Source of the DNA: Branchiostoma belcheri
Lineage: Eukaryota; Chordata; Leptocardii; Amphioxiformes; Branchiostomatidae
NCBI RefSeq assembly: GCF_001625305.1
Contig: NW_017802824.1
Coordinates: 1,544,314 to 1,608,313 of the forward strand
DNA length: 64,000 nt
Direction of reading: 5' to 3'
Numbering within the stretch: the first letter of the stretch is position 1; every line of letters begins with the position of its first letter. Below the pieces are notes generated by a model. It was not told where the DNA came from, did no database searches, and saw only the letters and a list, made by a program, of their open reading frames with translations. A program made the translations under genes and the position numbers. Shown piece by piece: positions 26,901 through 39,500 of this stretch.

Positions 26901-29900
26901 GGAAGTTCAGCTGCAGTACCTAGGAAAGCCGCCATGGGGCCCAAAATCTAATCATTTCTAGGTCTCATGAATACCTACCCACCTACCAAGTTTCATTCCA
27001 ATCCATCCACTGCTTCTCGAGTTATCTTGCTAAACCACACACACACACACACACAAACACACCCACACACAGACAAACGCTACTGAAAACATAACCTTCT
27101 TGGCGAAGGTAACAATGGAAATATGATGGAACAAAGTTGAGTAATCCAAACTTTTTGCGCCAAGTTTAGTTCCGTGGTTACCGCTGCAGAGCGGCCGCGT
27201 TCCAACACGCGGGGCGCTGCGGTCTAACGTTCACTGGTCTATTTTGGCCCCGCGGTATCAGTCATTAACAGCGTGTAACTTATCAATCTATATATGAAAA
27301 TAAAGCTGATGTTTATAGGAACTAGAAAGGCCAATATTTGCTTTGGAGCAAATACAGCGATGGGTTCACCACATTTTACGACATGGCAGGGAAAGAATGA
27401 GAAACACAAGGGAAAACAATGATTTACATTGATATAACTATAATATGAAGTAACATACGACTAAAACAACAGTTGGATAGCTATTCCCTACTTTATTGGT
27501 TAGGATTTTTAATTGCATAATGCAAACTGTTGATTTTCAAAATAAAAATAACGTTCATGCCCCGCATTCCAATGCTGGAGCAGGAAAGCTTGAAATACCT
27601 ACCAAAACACTTGAATACAGACATACTGTCAGTATGGAAATGCTCTGTGCAGGTGTTAATCAAGTTAAATCCCAACAGCCAATCAGCAAGAAATGCTCTG
27701 TGCAGGTGGAAATGCTCTGTGCAGTTGATAATCAAGTTAAATCCCAATAGCCAATCAGCAAGAAGAATAGAGGAAAGCTGCATGCCTATTGGTTGATGCC
27801 CTGCATTCCATTGTGATGACTCATACCCAAACGTGGTAAACACGGCACACTAACACAGTAATGCATTTGCTATAACACAGCCAAAAAACTCAAATAAAAC
27901 CATTCTAAAAGCCTGTATCACAAAAATTTAAAAAACGCCTAGTGGTATTTGCCCACTGTACCTCCATACCAAATTTCAGGACCTTAGGCCCTAAAATGAA
28001 GAAGCTGAATCCATTTAAAAAATGGCAGGAGAAGAAGGAGGAGAAGGAGAAGGAGAAGGAGAAGAAACACCAGAAAAAGCAATATGGTTTCACCTCACCA
28101 CTTCGTGGTGTGGTGAACCCATAATTAGTACACGTAGTTTTCAAGAGGGACTAGAATGCTACCTGTTCATTACAATCCTAGAAACATAACTAAATTTGAA
28201 CGCGGGAGGAACTGCGTCTCTATGACGGAGTGAATATTTTCTATATGAGTTCTGCGCTCCCCCATAATCAAGTCGACAATACGCTATACATCAAATAAAA
28301 GGCACAGTTTCTGAAAATTAGCACACGAATTTTCATAATGATTCATGATCTCTGCGTGCTTACAACGCCGCTACAGTTTTGACCACAATTTCATGAAGAA
28401 CGACGGTGCGCGGAGGTAGAACGCGCTGGGTATGGCGTCGTCATATAACAAAGTGAACATTTCCCGTCTTCTACTGTCGTGCAACTTCTACAATTTAAAT
28501 CGCCATTAAACTACGTATCGATGGAAAGCTAAGGTTTGTGATGAATCAGCATATCAATTTTAAGAGGTTTAATGAATTCTTGGCGCTTATCATGGTGACA
28601 AAGACGTACATTAAGTCCCACGGTTTCTGCTCCGCGTTCCACCATGGAACATAAAGGGCGCTGCGGTTTGAATGGTGTTAATCTCGTCTATTTTGGTTCT
28701 GCGCTCTCTCCCATTAAAAACGGTATCAAGCTATATATCAAATTAAAGCTCAGATTTTAGGGAATCAGCACACACAGTTTCAAGAGGGATCATCAATCCT
28801 ATCTGCCGAAAGCAACCGTACAAACATGGCCGTAAAATTAGCAGATTTCAACGCACAACTACTACAACTTTTATTCATCTCTAACAAAAATCTTTAACAC
28901 GGTCGGACTCGTCAAAGCCTTGTCCTTTTGCTTGCCAAAATTCAAAAAGAAACACCGAGCCATGTTTTTACCACGCGTGTAAACGTCAAGGGTGTTTTCA
29001 CGGCGGAAGCGCCACGCGTCAAAATCGCGCTTTTACAAAATAAGCGTGTTCTAGAGCATTGGCCCTTCGACTGTGATACAGTTCCCTGTAACCACGTATA
29101 TGTGTAGGTGTGTAAATATTGTACGTTTGGGAATGCATCTACAGCAGCGGCACCTGTGCTACAGTGCAATGTGAACCAGTCAGAATTGTTCTGAGGAAGG
29201 TGACAGACGGTCACCGAAACTTCGGCTGAATAAAAGACTTGGTTGTGTAAAAAGAGTGTCTTTACTCATTGACTTACCAACCTGATGAAACTATTCACGG
29301 ATGTACAAGATCTGTACGAAGGATTTGAGCATTTAAATGAATTTTTCAGTGGTGTAAAATGACTTGGTGTACCTAAATATTATCTTGCTTTTTTTATCCG
29401 TGGTTGTTTTGTCACAAATTTTCAGTTAGGACGTTGTTGGCTGGTTTATTGTTGGTGTTCGGTCGTTCCTTTCCTTCAGTTAATTTCAAAGCTTAAAGTC
29501 ACTGACGAAAAGTAGTGGATGCTACTTGAAACGCCGCTGAGAGTTTCAAAATCTTTCCATGTGCTTGAGTAACAATTTTCTTGTTTATAAAGTTTCAATT
29601 TTTTCGTATACAGAATGATTCTGATTGCACATGGACTAGCCTGATGTCTAGCCTTCTTGAGATTTGATTTTGGTCCTCTTCTACTACAAGGGGTACAACG
29701 TTGGCAGAACGTACTACACCTGCACGAAATTCGTAGTGTATTATGCATAGCGCTTCGGCAGAACGACTCATGTAAGGTCGTATTCGCGTATACAAGGTTA
29801 ACATACATCCCGTCTGTAGTTTAGAACTGTTATGTCTGAAAAGATATCGTCTGCAACAGGCAAAATTCTGATGCAACGTTGACTAAACATCCAACGAAAA

Positions 29901-31259
29901 CCGTGGAAAATCAGGGTTTCATGCAGGCGCAGTACGTTCTGCCGACGTGCTGGATTTGTTAACGTTGTTTGGTATTTCACTGTGACATTTCCCCGCCATT
30001 TCCAGCCAACGTACGATTGGTCAACGCTTTCGAGTCGAGTGCTGACATCATGAAGGACATGCAGTCCCTCCTGCAGGTGTCACAGATCCAGAAAACCGTC
30101 TCAGACCTCACCAAGGAGATGGTCAAAGTAAATAGACTTAATATCATCTTACAAGAAATATATTAATTCAATTAAGTTTAACTAGAAAGGTAACATTCGC
30201 AAAGCAAATGCATAATGTTTACCTTCGCATATGGTCTGCTCTCTTATTAATTCTTTTTTACTCAAACACATTCATAATGTGTTTGAGCCTAAATCCTCCT
30301 GCTATAAAATTGCAGCATGATGTAACCCAATACTAGTTACCATGGTAACAGACAGTCTTGTTCAGGTCAGTGAGGCCATTGTTTGGAGAAGAAGAAACGT
30401 AGCTATGGCAAAAACAAAATGTTTTCCTTCGGTCAACATAATTAAGTTTAAATGTGAGCTATTGCATAAACATTTTGAAAATTAGAAGTAAATGAAAATC
30501 ATACGGAGGTTTCTTAAATCAAAATATTTCAGTTTTAGTGAAAAATGTCAACGTTACATACCGAAATGGTCCTTTAACGTATATTTTTCCCTCCTCGCCA
30601 CCACCAGGCTGGCGTTATAGAGGAGACCCTCGAGGACGTTTTTGACGAAATGGAGGATCAGGAAGAAGTGGACGCCCTGGCGGAGGAAGAGGTGGAAAAG
30701 GTGCTGTTTGAACTCACACAAGGCAAGTACTGTAGTCCATAAGCTCCGTGTAGTACATGAAACGAAAGACCATTCATTTACGCTCTCTAGCGGGTGTTCG
30801 TAAAATTGCAGCAACGGTACGGGTCACGCATTGATGGTCAGCATTGCAAAAGCACTGTATATTGCTTTACAGGCGGTCTGAATACTTTAGCATGTTGAGC
30901 CTTTTCGCTGTCCTTACACACAGAACAGAAAGCTAAGGCGCATTTAACGCATGCCTTCATTGCAATTATAGGCCAGGTTTATTCTAAATCTATCAGTATT
31001 CTTCATAGTTCATTGTCACCTACTGCTATCCAGGTATGTATATTCTACAGTAGAATACTTAAAAGTGAATAGAGATACATATATTTGCATCTTTCTGTGC
31101 TTTTGTATGTGATAACACTTTATGCTATCTAACAAAGTATCCCATATGACTTTTATAGGCGCCCTTGGAAAGGCACCGGCAGTAGTAAGGAGTGAGCCGG
31201 GAGAAGGAATTAAAGCGGAGGATGCCATCCCACAACAAGAACCGAAGGAAAAAGTATAA
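23909..31259 (+). CDS. chmp3: CHMP3 / VPS24, ESCRT-III subunit, six exons
   Basis: Coding exons are 23909-23965, 24624-24684, 25382-25567, 30006-30127, 30608-30722 and 31159-31259, in frame, 213 aa (human CHMP3 is 222). The start ATG begins MGSGAS, a good N-myristoylation signal (Gly2, Ser6). The basic first half includes KKLRDAAKKKKTSKDACVQL and RQIVQNRKAVTRLYAAKAK. The middle includes MKDMQSLLQVSQIQKTVSDL and EMVKAG. An acidic stretch is VIEETLEDVFDEMEDQEEVD, then VLFELTQGALGKAP; the order and motifs are those of CHMP3. ESCRT-III polymers remodel endosomal and other membranes with VPS4. Intron 5 has a GC donor (AAG|GCAAGT at 30723). The C-terminus ends QQEPKEKV and lacks the L..RL..LR MIT-interacting motif expected there. 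Identity is firm; the C-terminal end is less sure. Confidence 0.9.
25017..25188. mobile_element. fam-1 MITE in CHMP3 intron 2
   Basis: TAGCCTCTACCAGGCTT left end, TCTGGTAGTGGCTA right end. This is the last fam-1 copy I see in the window. Confidence 0.75.
25225..25296. mobile_element. fam-2 hairpin with perfect 9-bp duplication, CHMP3 intron 2
   Basis: TAGCCTGGGTTCCATCCTGG and its reverse are flanked by ATTTTTCTA at 25216-25224 and 25297-25305. Confidence 0.85.
26180..27110 (-). mobile_element. fam-6 repeat in CHMP3 intron 3 (uninterrupted copy)
   Basis: It runs from AGAGTTCCACGATCTC to CTTGGCGAAGGT and includes an (AC)n tract near 27035. Close to each end is the inverted pair ACCTTCGCCAA / TTGGCGAAGGT. 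It is the same repeat as the halves at 40252-40626 and 43090-43627, and serves as the uninterrupted reference: it reads TTCTCAAG where that copy carries a 2.46-kb insertion. Strand is relative to the short copy at 57458-57880. Confidence 0.8.
28150..28830. repeat. Diverged repeat units in CHMP3 intron 3
   Basis: TCTGCGCTC.CCCAT, GGCGCTGCGGT and TATATCAAATTAAAG-like blocks recur near 27200-27310, 28240-28310 and 28660-28750. They are degenerate and of unknown family. Confidence 0.4.
29020..29260 (+). mobile_element. Possible retroelement end with hammerhead-like core
   Basis: At 29191-29220 the sequence reads CTGAGGA, one extra A, a GGTGAC/GTCACC hairpin, then GAAAC. That order is the conserved core of hammerhead ribozymes found in Penelope-like retroelements. 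Stem I and stem III are not convincing and the extra A is non-canonical. No reverse transcriptase is seen nearby. Confidence 0.3.
30215..30439 (+). mobile_element. fam-5 MITE in CHMP3 intron 4
   Basis: ATGTTTACCTTCGCATATGG at the left and CCTTCGGTCAACAT at the right. The middle blocks AAATCCTCCTGCTATAAAAT and TAGTTACCATGGTAACAG are shared with the copies at 44395, 48563 and 55281. Confidence 0.75.
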
Positions 31260-32504
31260 GCAAGTGACTGAAATGAATACAGCACATGCAATGTTGTGAA
31301 AAAAGAATGTTTTATTCTACTTTGCAAGTGGGTATACTGTAGCAAAAATATACATCTTCTCAGAAGAAAAAAGAAATACGTACAGATTTTTTTACTCACT
31401 CTTCTTACAAACTACACAGTCTATACAATGTACAAATAAGTTTCTCTGTGCAGACTTGTAACAGAATTTTTCCATGGCCATATGTATGATTGTTTCCAAA
31501 AATATTTTTAACATTTGGTACATGTATTCAATGTAAATTTTTCTAAAGTAATACACTATACACATGATTCTTCCCCATACATGTATTTACCACAAGAAAA
31601 CATCGCAGTTAACGTTTCATTACTCAAATAGTCTTCATAAGATATGTGTGAGTGTCACATCAGTGTATATAAGAATGTTCAATTGATGATCTATATATTG
31701 TGACGTTATTTTACAACTCTAGATATTCTCCGTTTTTGATAGTAGTATAACATTACTTGATCATTTTTGTCAATATCTTTAGTCAGAATTGTGTAGTTTG
31801 CTGCACACATGTACATAATTAAACTTTTAAAAAATTGTGACAATATGTCATTGAGTGTTATATAGGACAGATTCATCAAAACACTAGAAAAACACACAAT
31901 AATATACAGCAGAAATGTCAGGAAAGCTGTAGCTGTACTGTGAGTCTGCTCTTGATTTCTGATACAGGAACAAGCTGGAAGGAAATTCAAGAAGTCAAAT
32001 TAATAATTTAATCAACAACATTTCACCGCTGTTGTACACCAATGACTTATCCTGTCATATCGAAACAAACCAGTGCGCACTGTTATCTTTCTACAGCTTC
32101 ATGACAACATACTCTCTCATTTTGGCCGCTGGTAGTAGTAGAAAAAGTATTTACAGTTTGTAGTTGAAGAGCTTACACATGCTCAACTTATGTATATACA
32201 AATGTATACTGATCATAGCAAGTTCTTAATTTGTGGCATCTTGATGCAAACAATGTTTCAGATAAATGTAAACCTGTGAAAGGGAGAATTATTTTTTTTA
32301 AAGAAGAGAACAAAATCAGTGACCATCAACTTTTTGTGGTCTAATAAACTGAAAATAACACGACGTTCTAGTTAAGCCTAGGAAAAAAATACAGTTTCCT
32401 GTTCCGGTCCTGAAAAATTAGGGTCTATAGGTAGGGATTATATTTTTTTCTTTCTTTTTTTTTACAATTTGGCGATCTGTAGTGATCTACCTTAAACAAT
32501 ACAG
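31260..32504. other. 3' region between convergent CHMP3 and the calcineurin-B-like gene
   Basis: AT-rich DNA that must hold the CHMP3 3'UTR. An ATTAAA at 31818-31823 is a possible poly(A) signal. A clear AATAAA close to the stop is missing. No other gene is supported. Confidence 0.45.
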
Positions 32505-32510
32505 TTTATT
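32505..32510 (-). promoter_or_regulatory. Poly(A) signal of the calcineurin-B-like gene
   Basis: AATAAA on the minus strand, about 80 bases after the proposed TAG stop at 32590-32588. It supports the predicted last exon. Confidence 0.6.
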
Positions 32511-32587
32511 AAACGAAGTAAAATTTGCATGAGGACACCTAACGTTATAGTTTTAATGTCAAATCACTCTGGTGTAAGATAATGGAG

Positions 32588-34569
32588 CTATATAGTAGAG
32601 AATTCTATCAGCTTGAAAAAGTTATGTCTCTTGCAGTTTTTTCTAGGGTCGGTCTGGAAACAGGAAACACAACATTTTTTTCCTAGGCATTACGAGAGTC
32701 CAAATATCACCACCTACCTGACAGAACTCGTCAAAGTTGATGTATCCGGGTGTGGCCAGGTCATCCCGGAACAGCACCTGTGCTGTCAGGTGAGAGATCT
32801 TCTGGTCGGACAGCGCGGGGCTGTACAGCAGCTTGTACAGGCTGAACAGCTCCTCAAACCCCAGCTGTTCCTGGCTGTCCACATCCAACATGTCAAACGC
32901 AACTGACGAAACACAGAGAGTCAGGTGTTAAAAGAAGTAAGGCATGCCCGTAGCCAGGATTTTGAATGGGGGGTTCTTCCCACTGCTTGAGGGGACCTCG
33001 AGCGCCGTAGGCACGAGGCGAGCGCCGAAGGCACAAGGTTCCTAGGGGGGCCGGAGGCATGCTCCCCCGGGAAATTTTGAAAAATGAACCTTCTAAAATG
33101 GCATTTCGTGCATTTTTGAGAGGATTTCCAAGAAAAAATCAGAGATAAATTTTCATTCAATGACAAAGGGAGCAGTTTTTCTACGATTCCAGTCCATCCT
33201 TTCAAGAAAAATCTTGGACCTTTACATAAAAAGTGGACCTTTACATAAAAAGTGGACCAAAAAGTGGACCTTTGAGCCTTGTGAGGGGGGTTCTTCCGAA
33301 CCCCCCGAACCTCCCCTGGCTACGGGCATGTAAGGTACTGTTTAAGTTCGGTGATGATTGATGTTCTAGCCATCTTCCATTTGACAGAATTTTTCTGCTC
33401 GTGATGGAAAAAAATTTTGCCCAATTTGTAAAAAATTGGTGTGTTAAAATATGGAAAGAAACTTAGCTCTACCAGCAAAATTTGGCCCTCAAAATACAGG
33501 AAATAGCATTTTAGAGGGTCAAGATTTTCCCTTGGAGCATGCCTCCAGACCACCCTAGGATTGTCGCACCGAACATGTTAAACAGAAAAAAAAAATTCAG
33601 CCTGGCTAGCTAGAACACTGGTAATGATACAAAAAATTGTGCTCTCTGATTGGCTAGAACAAATGATTAGATCAGATGACTCACACTTCTGCTTCTTGTC
33701 CATTGGTTGATCAGGGTGCAGCATGGAGAACAGCAGGAGGAAGGGTTCAGGGCCGAGGTTACCGCCCTGCAGGTCACTGAACTTGGCAAACACGCACGGC
33801 ATGATGGGATTCCCAACCACCTCAGGGATGTTCAGGAATTTGGTTATAGGAATTCCTGCAGATTGTGAAGAAATAAAAGATTAATATTCAGGTTCAGTCA
33901 GGAAACATTTTATACATGTAACGTTAGCACAATACTAACTAAAGTTTCAATGCTTTTAAGAATATAAGAAATAGATAACAAACAGCGATACGTTTTGTAG
34001 TACAAAATGTGAAAGTGTCCAGATAGAATGAACTTTCAAAAGGTAACGTTACATGTACTGTAATTTGGTATGACTACTTGTACAATCTATACCCAAAGAC
34101 TGCTTTTTAATACCTTACCTTCTTCCCCATTGGGTGAATTGTCCAGTGCTCCATATCTCTTCAAAATTTTCGTGATTTCTTTGGCACTGACTGTAGAAAA
34201 ATGAAGGGGTCAGAGCAGTTAGTATCTTGCAGAAATCTTAAGCATCATAAGTTCTGAACAATACCAAAAAGCATCTAAAATTCGGCTGATCAAACTGAAG
34301 CTGGAAGATTTGCTTACAGTTTGTAGCCTTTTCTAGTTCCTGAAGCTTTTCCTCGCTCAAGACTGATCCCTGGTTACCCTGTGTGTGAATAGAGAAGCAC
34401 ACAAATCATTAACACTTTCGTCACAGTCTACGGCCGGATAGATAGAATCGGCCTCCTTGGTAGCAAGTAGTTTCAAATCCTGTAGAATTCCAATTTAGGC
34501 CGCTCTATACTGTTAGATGAAATAAGTAAGCATTTGACATGAACACAAAACTACTGTCCTACTAACCAT
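32588..34569 (-). CDS. Calcineurin-B / CHP-like EF-hand protein, six exons
   Basis: On the minus strand the exons are 34569-34567, 34378-34318, 34190-34119, 33855-33685, 32902-32718 and 32653-32588, in frame, 185 aa. Exon 1 contributes only ATG. The protein begins MGNQGS, a good N-myristoylation signal, as in calcineurin B and CHP. FSAKEITKILKRYGALD (residues 22-38) and IPEVVGNP (55-62) match that family. EF-hand 3 (loop residues 109-120, DVDSQEQLGFEE) keeps D at positions 1 and 3, G at 9 and E at 12. EF-hand 4 (150-161) keeps only D, G and E. EF-hands 1 and 2 are degenerate. Members act as calcium-sensing subunits for a phosphatase or an exchanger at membranes; the partner here is unknown. 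The last exon (21 residues ending EFSTI) is the least certain join, though a poly(A) signal follows it. Confidence 0.8.
32940..33331. mobile_element. Inverted-repeat element in intron 4 of the calcineurin-B-like gene
   Basis: GCATGCCCGTAGCCAGGA at the left and CCTGGCTACGGGCATG at the right. Next inward, GGGGGGTTCTTC pairs with the C-rich right arm. Internally, CGAGCGCC.TAGGCACGAGG-type repeats. No open frame, so non-autonomous. Confidence 0.8.
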
Positions 34570-36215
34570 GACTTCATTTGGCTATCTCATAACAGTTTTT
34601 CGGTGTGCGAAACTTCGGAGAGCTGTGGATCTGGAGACACCTGTTGCTGTTGTATTCGACAGCGTCATAGCATCACTTCCGGGTCAACAAAATAATGACC
34701 CTACAGAAGCGCCTCTTGCGAGTTTGATAGAGATTGCAGTGTATGGTCCTTTATGCCATTACGATGATTGCCATGATAATGCTGGTATTTAGGTACTCTC
34801 CAAGCAGAGGTTTGGGTTTGGGGTTATTTTTAACGTGTTTTTAGGCTTTTTTTATCGGGGTTTCTCTTTTGCACTTAATTTTTTTCCCACCAAACCCAAC
34901 CTCTGCAGGCAGTCGAAAGCTTCAATGGGCTATAAACCTAATCATTTCAACACATTTCAATCGTTCTGCAAGGAGGTGTGAACCAGACGCATGCATGAGG
35001 AGACAGGGAGGATGGTGATTTCTGTGCAATTATTTGGAGCCACATCTCATGTATCGTAATCTACGCTGACTCCAGCCAGTTACAGTTTATTTCATGCCCC
35101 TCACTACCATTTCACATTTGAAGTATCCGTTTGAACTCTTAGGTTTTAGCCATGGGACCAATCATTATTATTATAGAGTAGTCATTAAACGACATTTCGG
35201 GTAACGAGTATACATTATTGTTGTGATATTACCCTAGCCCAATTGTATTAATAAAGTTTAGGTTGATGAAATTCCGTCTGCGCTATCGAGTATCAATCAC
35301 TTGACAGTCCTGAAATTTTTCGGTGAGATCAATTATTATTGTGAAGGAGTGGCACAGTTGGCATAACGTTTTGTTTTTCGTCACCCTCTGGCTACGTTTT
35401 ATTGTAAAAAAAAACGTAATATTACATAATCATTATAGCATTTGGTTACATTGCTGTACGCCGTTTTAATTTCATTTAGAAGAGGCGAGCTTGCTGTCCG
35501 AATTTATAGTCATATTGCAAACGAATGACGTATTTTCCTTTTTAATTGCAATATAGTGTTGGAAACGCAACATTATGGAGACATTCTGTAAGGGAATCTT
35601 TTAATTTTTTTAATGTCTAAATATTTTCCCATCAAAAGTCCACAGGTTACCGAAGCATTGACAATGAGATCCTCTTTTAGGCCAATTTCTGTACACTTTA
35701 TTTCATAAGCGAGACCATATCATCAATACATGAACATATTGTAACTCATATAGTAGTTATTTGTAGTAAGAAATATAATAAGATAGTTTAGTTTTGTAGT
35801 ATTGTTGTATTACTGCCACACATTGTACCATGTACGATTGTCGAGCAATAAAGTTCATTCATTCATTCATTTATTGGATTAAACTTTAAACAATATTAAA
35901 AGAAGATGAAAATTATAGCCTCGAATTAAAAAACGTTTCGAAGGTATTAAAATAGCCTTTTTATTTTCAAAAATTCGTTCACTTTCAAGTGCCATCACAA
36001 AGAAAGGTGGGCGTGGCCAAGATGAAGTTGAACTACATTGTCCGTATGCAAATGAGGTATCATCGCTGCCTGGAGATGACCTGTAGTACACAAAAACACC
36101 TTTACAAGACGGGGACACGCCCTGGTGGCAAACAATATATGGGGTTCTGGCGAATGATTTACAGTCCTGTAAACACTCAGGGACACAGTATATCACCGTG
36201 GACCGTTTCAGGCTG
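34570..36215. other. Divergent intergenic region before TRPA1
   Basis: It separates the start of the calcineurin-B-like gene from the first supported TRPA1 codon, so it should hold both promoters. It contains a fam-3 copy (34794-34911). From about 35000 to 35880 it is plain AT-rich DNA with no feature I can support. Confidence 0.5.
34794..34911. mobile_element. fam-3 MITE
   Basis: TACTCTCCAAGCAGAGG then GGTTTGGGTTTGGG, with the reverse CCAAACCCAACCTCTGC at the right end. The right terminus is decayed. Confidence 0.6.
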
Positions 36216-36530
36216 ATGAGCAGGCCGAGTACGGGAGGATCGGGCAACCGTGTGACACCAGGCGAGGTTAGTCCTGAGCTCCCCCCGGTAGAGATCGTGT
36301 ACCCGTCCGCCGTCCCAGGGACCGCTTGGACCGCCAACATGTCCGGGTCCTACACGCTAACGGGAGACCTGGCCGGGATGGAGAACGGCGCCATGGAGCT
36401 GCAGGAGGCGCCCGGTAAGCCGGCCGTGGTCGACATCGACGATCCGAAGCCACCAGGGCCGGAGAGGGAGGCTGACGGAGGGCTAAGGCGGTGGGAAAGT
36501 GCGGAAGCGCTGAACGTCTCTCTACACCAG
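36216..36530 (+). CDS. trpa1: TRPA1-like exon 1: N-terminal region
   Basis: 105 codons, low in structure and rich in P, G and E, ending in AEALNVSLHQ before a GT donor. ATG at 36216 is the first in-frame ATG after a stop at 36084-36086. Its Kozak context is weak. A CCGTTTCAG at 36202-36210 could be a splice acceptor, so an upstream exon is possible. Confidence 0.7.
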
Positions 36531-39500
36531 GTACGGCGCCCCCCTCCCCCCACATACATATTTTGCACTTAGCGTTGTTTCTTGTCATACAGGTCGTATT
36601 ATGCCTTGTGGCACGTTAGCAAACACATGTCACTCACACCATGGATGTATAGTTTCCTTGCGGTAGTTAGACTGGATTCGCAAATTCCCGCGATTGCCAA
36701 ATTAGTGGATTTTTTATTTGGACTGGTGCACCAAATAAGTGTGGGAAAACCTTAATTGTCTGGTGTTGTTTACATGTACATGGTATTGTGTTGTGCAGTC
36801 AGGCAGGGTCAGTGTTTGGGTTGTTTGTTGGAATAGTTAAAGTACATGTTTCTTACTTTACTTTAAATATCTGAGCATTAAACATTGCAAACAAAATCGT
36901 TATGGTTTCCTATTTATGATCCCTAATATTATGCATATTATGGTCTACAATCAAAACATTCTAATAGGCTTTTAATAGATCATGATAAACTTAATTTGTC
37001 AACCCACAGAAACTGTGATTTTTATCTATTCCATTAAAACACAATTTTAAAAAATTATTTTTCCTTTTAGTTTTAATTTTATTAAAAGACAAAGATAAAT
37101 CTGATTAAATTTGATGTTGGCCACCTACCTACAAAGAAGAAAGAATAATAATTTTAGAATACTCTTCAAATCCTGAAGCTTCCATCTAGATTTTATGCCA
37201 GTTTCATCTTATATGTGCATCTTGTTCTTTTGTTGTTTTTTTTACCCTTCCCCAGCTCATTTGAACATGCCAGTTCCTCCCACCATACCTAAAGTTTCAC
37301 CTGTTGTGTTGACATAAATTTAAAATTCCCACCTGTTTGGTTTTTGCCTCAGGCATTCATATCATAATACACAAAGTGGGAAGTATGATTTGACAAAATT
37401 ATCACGGTACAGTCACATCCCTACAATCTACAATCTATTTTGCAGATTTCTTATTTAGAATACATGAATGTAAAGATGTACATGTAAATATTTTTTAAAG
37501 AAAGACATTTCTAGTTATTATACAACAAAAACACCATAAATTTTTTATGAAGACATAGATCCAGATTAGACGAATTCTAATATAAGTTTGAAGGGGCAGA
37601 AGCACAGCACAAAGTTCAAATTTTAGTACTATCAAAATCAGTAGAAATCAATTGCTACTGAACACAAATTCACAGTTGTACTTCAAATACTACCTGGAAC
37701 AATAAAAAAGGTTATTACGGCCAGTGCTAAGAAATTTTTTTCCAGAAAGCTCCTTTTTTTCATTCTTTACAAATGAGAATTCCGAAAGGCTTTCTATAAA
37801 GAATTCTTTACACCTGAATAAGAATTCCGAAAGGTAGTATAGTGCAAGTTTGCCCCACCCTCTTCTCTTGTATGTTTTTTTTCTGAACCATCCTAGGCTA
37901 CAGTATTGACAAGCTGATCCGTATTTGAAGACTGAATGCGAGTATGTTTGTTTTGTTACAACTGATCAATGACACAACAGAAAAATGTCCTTAGTAACTG
38001 GAGAAAAACACCCGACGCATTTGTTTTGTAAATCCAAAAGGCACGTCGGTAAATATAGAACCTGTCCCTTCAACAAACTAAAGGTGGATGCTTGTAGATG
38101 TTTTGCATGCACTGCAATGCATAAAAGGGGCATGACAAATAGAAGACATAAACACATTTAACGTTAAGTATCTAAACATGAGAAATTTACCAGAAAGATG
38201 TGCTGTGTCAATGTAAATACAAAACCTGTCCCTTCAACAAGTAAGGCGGATGCTTGTAGATGTTTTGCATGTACAGCAATGCATAAAAGGGGCATGGCAA
38301 ATAGAAGACATAAACACATTTAACGTTAAGTATCTAAACATGAGAAATTTACCAGAAAGATGTGCTGTGTTATATAAAACCCGTCCCTTCAACAAACTAA
38401 GGTGGATTCTTGTAGATGTTTTGCATGTACAGCAATGCATAAAAGGGGCATGGCAAATACATGTAAAAGACATTCATAAACACATTTAAGTATCTAAACA
38501 TGAGAAATTTACTGGAAAGATGTGTTAATCTGCATAAACTAGAAATAATAATATTTGGATGAGGCTGGCAGCTTTACAATCATAAGTGTCACATTTGATG
38601 AATAACGTACATCAAGTCAGTATTTGCTGTCACAGGTGATTTCTTCAAATTCGTGTCAATTACAAATACTGTACATACCACAACATACAAGTCTCATCCA
38701 AAAAAAAAATACTGAGTAGTGTAAGGCCATACCAATTTAATTTGTTGTTTCACAGATTTGCCCTGTCCCTTTTTTTTATTTGCATAAATAGCAAAATACT
38801 CAATGAAAAATTGAAAGACATATTTTGGCCCCAACGGTTGAAGAAAGTCCTTTCCTTCCTAGTTGTTAAAGTTTTTTAAAGTAATAATGCAATTTTGTTT
38901 GAATTTGATTAAAAGTTCAAAATCTGCTATTTTAATTATAAACCAGCCTGGTACGTTCACTTCATGGCTCATATTGTAACATTTCCGACTATCATGGGGT
39001 GCCTTGGCCTGTTTTTTTATTTTATTTCGCCCTGTCGCTTCATATTTTTTCTGAAAAAAATCCGAGAAACAACAAATTAAATTGGAATGGCCTAAGTTTA
39101 TTTTGTATGAAGATGCACAAGAATGCTTTTTTTCATCTCTGGTGCAATTTATCATGTTGAAGGTAGCCAGTATCTAATTATCTTGAGTGCTCTGTAGATT
39201 TCTGTCAATGCCCTGAGTACTAAGCCTGTTTCGCTTCTTATTCAAAGACACCAATCACTAATATTAGTACAATTTGCATTGATCAAGAGCCTTAATATAA
39301 CACCTACAAAATATGTTTAACTTCCGTGCTTTATAATACTGTATATCTAGTATGTAATCTATTGCTTAGAATTGCAAATAACGTTACATCATGTAGATTG
39401 TGTTAGGTCCGATCAACTATCATGAATAATTTATTGCAATTAGAATCAAGAATCGTGATCTTTCTTTCAACTGCACCCAGTTGGAAGAGTCAGTGTACAG

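Noticed and set aside
31957..31998. Candidate extra CHMP3 last exon (acceptor GATACAG, then EQAGRKFKKSN and stop)
   Set aside because: It would join in frame from a weak donor at the stop codon but does not restore the expected MIT-interacting motif.
38050..38525. Possible CRISPR-like array
   Set aside because: Only three long units without short spacers, in animal intron DNA; an ordinary tandem repeat.
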